From contig NC_077230.1 in the NCBI RefSeq assembly GCF_027887165.1, forward strand, positions 35,167,351 through 35,231,350: DNA of 64,000 bases. The letters run 5' to 3'. Position 1 is the first letter of the stretch. Each line of letters begins with the position of its first letter. The position numbers and the translations under genes were made by a program. Positions 57,120-64,000 of this stretch are shown one piece after another. The notes beneath the pieces were generated by a model. That model was not told where the DNA came from and did no database searches. It was given only the letters and a program-made list of their open reading frames with translations. Origin of the DNA: Monodelphis domestica (Eukaryota > Chordata > Mammalia > Didelphimorphia > Didelphidae).

Positions 57120-60100
57120 ATGCCAGGGAGTCCACAAATGACAATCATAACTTTGAACGTGAATGGGATGAACTCACCCATAAAACGTAGACAAATAGCA
57201 GAATGGATTAGAATCCAAAACCCTACCATATGTTGTCTTCAAGAAACACACATGAGGCGGGTTGACACCCACAAGGTCAGAATTAAAGGATGGAGTAAGA
57301 CCTTCTGGGCTTCAACTGATAGAAAGAAGGCAGGAGTGGTAATCATGATATCTGATAAAGCCAATGCAAAAATAGACCTGATCAAAAGGGATAGGGAAGG
57401 TAATTATATTTTGTTAAAAGGGACTATAGACAATGAGGAAATATCATTAATCAATATGTATGCACCAAATAATATAGCACCCAAATTTCTAATGGAGAAA
57501 CTAGGAGAATTGAAGGAAGAAATAGACAATAAAACCATACTAGTGAAAGACTTAAACCAACCATTATCAAATTTAGATAAATCAAATCAAAAAATAAATA
57601 AGAAAGAGGTAAAAGAAGTGAATGAAATCTTAGAAAAATTAGAATTAATAGACATATGCAGAAAAATAAATAGGGATAAAAAGGAATACACCTTCTTCTC
57701 AGCATCACATGGCACATTCACAAAAATTGACCATACATTAGGTCACAGAAACATAGCACACAAATGCAGAAAAGCAGAAATAATGAATGCAGCCTTCTCA
57801 GATCACAAGGCAATAAAAATAATGATTAGTAATGGTACATGGAAAACCAAATCTAAAACCAATTGGAAATTAAACAATATGATACTCCAAAACCCTTTAG
57901 TTAAAGAAGAAATCATAGAAACAATTAATAATTTCATCGAGGAAAATGACAATGCAGCCAAAGCGGTAATCAGAGGTAAATTCATATCCCTGAATGCTTA
58001 TATTAACAAACAAGGGAGAGCAGAGATCAATCAATTGGAAATGCAATTGAAAAAACTCGAAAGCGATCAAATTAAAAACCCCCAGCAGAAAACCAAATTA
58101 GAAATCCTAAAAATTAAGGGAGAAATTAATAAAATCGAAAGTGATAGAACTATTGATTTAATAAATGAGACAAGAAGCTGGTACTTTGAAAAAACAAACA
58201 AAATAGACAAAGTACTGGTCAATCTAATTAAAAAAAGGAAGGAAGAAAAGCAAATTAACAGCATCAAAGATGAAAAGGGGGACAGCACCTCTGAGGAAGA
58301 GGAAATTAAGGCAATCATTAGAAATTACTTTGCCCAATTATATGGCAATAAATATACCAATTTAAGTGATATGGATGAATATATACAAAAATACAAACTG
58401 CCTAGACTAACAGAAGAGGAAATAGAATTCTTAAATAATCCCATATCAGAAAATGAAATCCACCAAGCCATCAAAGAACTTCCTAAGAAAAAATCCCCAG
58501 GGCCTGATGGATTCACCAGTGAATTCTATCAAACATTCAGAGAACAGTTAATCCCAATACAATACAAACTATTTGACATAATAAGCAAAGAGGGAGTTCT
58601 ACAAAACTCCTTTTATGACACAAACATGGTACTGATTCCAAAACCAGGCAGGTCAAAAACAGAGAAAGAAAACTATAGGCCAATCTCCCTAATGAATATA
58701 GATGCAAAAATCTTAAATAGGATACTAGCAAAAAGACTCCAGCAAGTGATAAGAAGGATCATTCACCATGATCAAGTAGGATTCATACCAGGGATGCAGG
58801 GCTGGTTCACCATTAGGAAAACCATCCACATAATTGACCACATCAACAAGCAAACTAGCAAGAATCACATGATTATTTCAATAGATGCAGAAAAAGCCTT
58901 TGATAAAATACAACACCCATTTCTATTAAAAACACTAGAAAGCATAGGAATAGAAGGGTCATTCCTAAAAATAATAAACAGTATATATCTAAAACCAAAA
59001 GCTAATATCATCTGCAATGGGGATAAACTAGATGCATTTCCAATAAGATCAGGAGTGAAACAAGGATGCCCATTATCACCTCTACTATTTGACATTGTAC
59101 TAGAAACACTAGCAGTAGCAATTAGAGAAGATAAAGGAATTGAAGGCATCAAAATAGGCAAGGAGGAGACCAAGTTATCACTCTTTGCGGATGACATGAT
59201 GGTCTACTTAAAGAATCCTAGAGATTCAACCAAAAAGCTAATTGAAATAATCAACAACTTTAGCAAAGTTGCAGGATACAAAATAAACCCACATAAATCA
59301 TCAGCTTTTCTATATATCTCCAACACAGCTCAGCAGCAAGAACTAGAAAGAGAAATCCCATTCAAAATCACCTTAGACAAAATAAAATACCTAGGAATCT
59401 ACCTCCCAAGACAAACACAGGAACTATATGAACACAACTACAAAACACTCGCCACACAACTAAAACTAGACCTGAACAAATGGAAAAACATTAACTGCTC
59501 ATGGATAGGACGAGCCAATATAATAAAAATGACCATCCTACCCAAACTTATTTATCTATTTAGTGCCATACCCATTGAACTACCAAAATACTTCTTCACT
59601 GATTTAGAAAAAACCATAACAAAGTTCATTTGGAAGAACAAAAGATCAAGGATATCCAGGGAAATAATGAAAAAAAACACATATGATGGGGGCCTTGCAG
59701 TCCCTGACCTAAAACTATATTACAAAGCAGCAGTCATCAAAACAATTTGGTACTGGCTAAGAAACAGAAAGGAAGAACAGTGGAATAGACTGGGGGAAAG
59801 CCACCTCAGCAAGACAGTATACGATAAACCCAAAGATCCCAGCTTTTGGGACAAAAATCCACTATTCGATAAAAACTGCTGGGAAAATTGGAAGACAGTG
59901 TGGGAGAGACTAGGAATAGATCAACACCTCACACCCTACACCAAGATAAATTCAAAATGGGTGAGTGACTTAAACATAAAGAAGGAAACCATAAGTAAAT
60001 TGGGTAAACACAGAATAGTATACATGTCAGACCTTTGGGAGGGGAAAGGCTTTAAAACCAAGCAAGATATAGAAAGAATCACAAAATGTAAAATAAATAA

Positions 60101-60897
60101 TTTTGACTACATCAAACTAAAAAGCTTTTGTACAAACAAAACCAATATAACTAAAATCAGAAGGGAAACAACAAATTGGGAAAAAAATCTTCATAGAAAC
60201 CTCTGACAAAGGTTTAATTACTCATATTTATAAAGAGCTAAATCAATTGTACAAAAAATCAAGCCATTCTCCAATTGATAAATGGGCAAGGGAAATGGAT
60301 AGTCAGTTCTCAGATAAAGAAATCAAAACTATTAACAAGCACATGAAGAAGTGTTCTACATCTCTTATAATCAGAGAGATGCAAATCAAAACAACTCTGA
60401 GGTATCACCTCACACCTAGCAGATTGGCTAACATAACAGCAAAGGAAAGTAATGAATGCTGGAGGGGATGTGGCAAAATAGGGACATTAATTCATTGCTG
60501 GTGGAGCTGTGAACTGATCCAACCATTCTGAAGGGCAATTTGGAACTATGCCCAAAGGGTGCTAAAAGAATATCTACCCTTTGACCCAGCCATAGCACTG
60601 CTGGGTCTGTACCCCAAAGAGATAATGGACACAAAGACTTGTACAAAAATATTCATAACTGCTCTCTTTGTGGTGGCCCAAAACTGGAAAACGAGGGGAT
60701 GCCCATCAATTGGGGAATGGCTGAACAAACTGTGGTATATGTTGGTGATAGAGTACTATTGTGCTAAAAGGAATAATAAAGTGGAGAAGTTCCATGGAGA
60801 CTGGAACAACCTCCAGGAAGTGATGCAGAGCGAGAGGAGCAGAACCAGGAGAACATTGTACACAGAGACAAACACACTGTGGTATCATCGAACGTAA
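57120..60897 (+). pseudogene. L1#3 ORF2, frameshift and nonsense in the C-terminal part
   Basis: Open from 57120 to 60206 (1028 aa) with endonuclease and reverse transcriptase including FADDMMVYL. Three differences from L1#2 matter. VGDLNQ reads VKDLNQ, changing a residue beside the catalytic Asp. Ten residues ([10 protein letters not shown]) are deleted in frame at about 57956. An extra A in the A-run at 60180-60186 shifts the frame. A TGG to TGA change at 60529-60531 adds a stop, and the rest is open to 60897 with the zinc knuckle [18 protein letters not shown] upstream. Confidence 0.94.
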
Positions 60898-61248
60898 TGG
60901 ACTTCTCCATTAGTGGTGGTGTAATGTCCCTGAACAACTTGCAGGGACCCAGGAGAAATAAACACCATTCATAAGCAAAGGATAAACTATGGGAGTGGAA
61001 ACACTGAGAAAAAGCAACTGCCTGAATACAGAGGTTGAGGGGACATGACAGAGGATAGACTCTAAATGAACACTCTAATGCAAATACTATCAACAAAGCA
61101 ATGGGTTCAAATCAAGAAAACATCTAATGCCCAGTGGACTTACGCGTCGGCTATGGGGGGTGGGGGGGGAGGAAAAGAAAATGATCTATGTCTTTAACGA
61201 ATAATGCTTGGAAATGATCAAATAAAATATATTTAAAAAAAAAAGAAA

Positions 61249-61262
61249 AAGAAAAACCAGTG
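61249..61262 (+). repeat. Right target-site duplication of L1#3
   Basis: aagaaaaaccagtg, identical to 54947-54960. Confidence 0.9.
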
Positions 61263-61310
61263 AATGGGAACCCACTATTCCTGAGGCTGATCATTCCACT
61301 TTGAAAGTAA

Positions 61311-61410
61311 ATTGGGCAAGTGCAGCCAAGATGGAGGAAACACAGCAGGGAGTTTCCCCATGAAATTCATCCAAATAGAACTAGAACATTATCTAAAATC
61401 CAGATATGGA
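61311..61410 (+). mobile_element. Short L1 5' UTR-like fragment
   Basis: 'ggcaagtgcagccaagatgg' then 'aggaaacacagcaggg' resembles the first bases of an old L1 5' UTR. It is only about 100 bp long. Confidence 0.35.
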
Positions 61411-61801
61411 AATTTTTTTAAGTCCCATTTTTCTATCCCTTTTCAGTAGCAGAATATTGAGAACAGAAACTTCTACCCTTAATTTACTCCCCTCCCCACC
61501 ACTCCCTTTCTTATTCCCCTTCTACTTCTCATTAAAGTAAGATAGATTCTATACCCCAATGAATCAGGCTGTTCTTCCCTCTCTGACCAATTCCAATTAG
61601 AGTAAGGTTCAAGTAATACTTGTCACCACCCTCATCCTTCCCTCCATAGTAATAGTATTACTTACCTCCTGTGCCATGTTAGATGATATAATTTACCCCA
61701 TTTCCACTTCTCTTGTCCCATTACTCTTAGTACAATCTTCTTTATCACTCCTAGTTTTTTAAAAATATTCTAAATAGCTTAGAACAATCTCTGTCTATAT
61801 A

Positions 61802-61832
<31 letters not shown>

Positions 61833-61959
61833 TTCTATTATAATGATAATTTTAAAGAGTTACAGATATCTTTCCATATAGGAATATGAAAAATTTGACC
61901 ATGTTGAAGCCCTTAAATGTTTTCTCTTATTTACTTTTTTATGCTCTTGAATTTTGAGT
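61411..61959. other. No gene recognised
   Basis: Pyrimidine-rich DNA. (TA)n tract at 61797-61831. Confidence 0.5.
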
Positions 61960-62530
61960 CTAAACATCAAATTTTCTGTTAGGTGTTTTTTTCATGAATG
62001 TGTGGAAACCTGCTATTTTATTAATTAGCCTTTCTTTCCCCTGAAATAGTCTGCTTTGATGGGTAGCTTATTATCCTTTCCCTGGGTCAATTCTCATTTT
62101 CCAGGAATTATTTTCTTCAGAAATATTGTTCACTACTTTTTTCTTTTTGCCAATTCTGATTTTTTAAAAGAATTGGCTTCTTTCTCAAATATTTTGTGCC
62201 TCCATTACCACGTTGTTGAATTTCTTTTCATTATGTTCTTGGATTTTTCTCATTAATTTTCTCAGTTTTTTGTTTTCTGGTCTTATTTTATTTTTAAAAT
62301 ACAATTTTTGTTTCTTTTTAAAATCTTTCTTTAGCTCTTTTAGGAGCTATTGTTGGATTTCTGTCCTCTCTCCACTTTTCTTGGAAGCTTTTTGTAGTCA
62401 TTGCCTTTTTCTGAATTTGTATCTTGAACTTCTCTGTCACCTTAGTAGTTATATTTATGATTGGATTCTTTTGGTTTGCTCATTTTTTAGCATATTTCTT
62501 GACTGTACCTTAGATTAGAGTTGGGCATAA
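61960..62530 (-). mobile_element. Old L1 ORF1 region, antisense
   Basis: On the minus strand the start resembles MSKPKESNHKY and a lysine/glutamate-rich coiled-coil region with many breaks, akin to the ORF1 start at 22095. The plus-strand frames here (62056-62518) are shadows. Confidence 0.5.
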
Positions 62531-62688
62531 TCACCAGTTTTTGAGTTAATAGTCAAATAATACAGTTTGCTAAGAAAAATACAACTTGGAGGGTATTAAA
62601 TTTGCTGACAGGCCACTTTGACTTTAAGCCTGTAACCCAAAAGTTTCACCAGACAGAGATAAGAAAAGCTAATCCTCCACGTTCAGAG

Positions 62689-63612
62689 ATGGCAAACTCC
62701 ACAGAAGCACAGAAGCCCCAAAATACCAAGAAAAATAAGAAGAAAGGGGCGACTTTGGACACATTCTATGGAGCCAAAATACAATATACAGAGCAGATAG
62801 AAGAAGATATACAAGAAAATGATCCAAAATCTTCCAAAGGAAATGGAAACTCTCCACAATCCCATGAAGAATTTGAATCAGAAATGACCAAAAAGATGGA
62901 AGCCTTCTAGGAGGAAAAGTGGGAAATAATGCAAAAGAAATTCACGCATCTACAAAACGAGTTTGACCAAACTGTAAAAGAAAACCAGGCTTTAAAGCAA
63001 GAACTAATAAAGCAAAGCCAAAACACCAAGAAATTAGAAGAGAACATAAAATATCTCACCGACAAGGTGATAGATCTGGAAAATAGAGCGAGAAGGGATA
63101 ATTTAAGAATAATTGGACTCCCAGAAAAGCCAGAAATAAACACCAAACTCGACATGGTGATACAAGATATAATCAAAGAAAATTGCCCAGAGATTCTAGA
63201 ACAAGGGGGCAATACAGCCACTGACAGAGCTCACAGAACACCGTCTACACTAAACCCCCAAAAGACAACTCCCAGGAATGTAATTGCCAAATTCCAAAGC
63301 TATCAAACAAAAGAAAAAATCCTACAGGAAGCCAGATAAAGACAATTTAGATATAAAGGAATACCAATCAGGGTCACACAAGACCTTGCAAGTTCTACTC
63401 TGAATGATCGTAAGGCATGGAACATGATCTTCAGAAAGGCAAGAGAGCTGGATCTCCAACCAAGAATCAGCTACCCAGCAAAACTGACTATATACTTCCA
63501 AAGGAAAGTATGGGCATTCAACAAAATAGAAGACTTCCAACTTTTCGCAAAGAAAAGACCAGAGCTCTGTGGAAAGTTTGATACCAAAAATCAAAGAGCA
63601 AGGAATACCTGA
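62689..63612 (+). pseudogene. L1#4 ORF1, two stops and a two-heptad deletion
   Basis: Start MANSTEAQKPQNTKKNKKKG. TGG becomes TAG at 62908-62910, and AAA becomes TAA at 63337-63339. After ALK at about 62998, 42 bases are missing relative to L1#2. This removes 14 residues (ARIRQLEDNDRVKE), exactly two coiled-coil heptads, without a frame change. The C-terminal domain is open to 63612. Confidence 0.92.
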
Positions 63613-63954
63613 AATGGTAAATATTAAGGAAAGGGGAAAAATGTCATCTTCTTCTTTTACTCAAACTCTCTTCTATAAGGACTACATTTATATCAATCTA
63701 TGTATACTAACATGTGGGGAAAATGTAATGTATAAATAGGGGGTAAATAAAGACCAAATAGAATAATCGTTCTCACACAAAGATTCACATGGGAAGGGGA
63801 GGGGAAGAAAACTCCTATAAGAAGGAGAGGAAGGGGGGGATTTTACTTAAACCTCAATCTCAGGGAAATCAACTCTGAGAGGGAAAAACATCCAGATCCA
63901 TTGGGATCTTGAATTCTATCTTACCCAACAAGGGTAAGGAGAAGGGAAAACCAA

Positions 63955-64000
63955 GGTGGGGAGGGGGAGAGGGAGAACAAAAAGGGAGGGAAAGATAGGG
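63955..64000 (+). repeat. G-rich polypurine spacer of L1#4 (cut by the window end)
   Basis: 'ggtggggagggggagaggga' and on; the same tract as in the other three L1s. Confidence 0.75.

Larger units (their letters stand above)
54961..61248 (+). mobile_element. L1#3: nearly full-length young LINE-1, ORFs broken
   Basis: It starts 'ggttaagatggcgg', about a dozen bases short of the L1#2 5' end, and ends in an A-rich tail. It is very close to L1#2 throughout (ORF1 differs at about one residue in the first 200). It has a perfect 14-bp target duplication. ORF1 has one frameshift. ORF2 has a 10-codon deletion, a frameshift and a nonsense change. It is young but unable to move by itself. Confidence 0.95.
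62640..64000 (+). mobile_element. L1#4: 5'-truncated young-type LINE-1, continues past the window
   Basis: It joins the L1#2 sequence near 'caccagacagagataagaaa' (L1#2 about 9742), so most of the 5' UTR is absent. ORF1 remains, then the spacer up to the polypurine tract. ORF2 is outside. Closely related to L1#2 and L1#3. Confidence 0.9.

Overview
This is AT-rich vertebrate nuclear DNA. It holds one multi-exon gene with GT-AG introns, an older damaged paralogue of its 3' end, a processed pseudogene, and a very high load of LINE-1 (L1) copies. The L1 sequences, the tRNA-derived SINEs with a 'gtagctcagtggattga' head, and the solo LTRs point to a marsupial (opossum or dasyurid type). The species itself is an inference and cannot be fixed from this window. 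There is no sign of bacterial, CRISPR or plasmid content.

Layout. (1) 1-407: last exons of a decayed paralogue (copy 1) of the PDZ-SAM gene. (2) 1720-3400: a block whose sequence recurs at 16800-18420. (3) 3759-16618: a full-length but broken L1 (L1#1), split inside ORF2 by a full-length L1 (L1#2, 9081-15434) whose ORF1 (321 aa) and ORF2 (1268 aa) are both open and keep their catalytic motifs. (4) 18960-19090: a possible CCAAT/TATA promoter, followed by an extremely AT-rich block (19560-20430). (5) 20841-45207: the main gene (copy 2), about ten recognisable exons encoding a PDZ domain, a charged linker and a C-terminal SAM domain. I cannot name it. Its introns hold old L1 pieces, SINEs, two solo LTRs (one nested in another) and a processed CIBAR1/FAM92A pseudogene (22293-24427). 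(6) 45352-47960: a 42-bp tandem repeat organised in a 987-988-bp higher-order period, starting about 50 bp after the last exon. (7) 48000-54960: mostly fragments of old L1s and SINEs. (8) 54961-61248: a second young L1 (L1#3), nearly identical to L1#2 but with broken ORFs. (9) 61311-62530: old L1 remnants. (10) about 62640-64000: a fourth young-type L1 (L1#4), 5'-truncated and running off the window.

The main gene reads well across its splice sites, and phases agree at every junction except one. At the exon ending 27114 the donor looks like it has lost one G, which breaks the frame. The last exon meets TAA after two codons although the rest of the SAM domain is still legible behind it. Copy 1 also carries a frameshift and stops. 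Copy 2 may therefore be a recent pseudogene, or it may make a shortened protein, or the sequence may hold errors. L1 enzymes explain most of the rest: L1#1, L1#3 and the CIBAR1 retrocopy sit at TCTT/AA-type target sites with target-site duplications of 14-16 bp.
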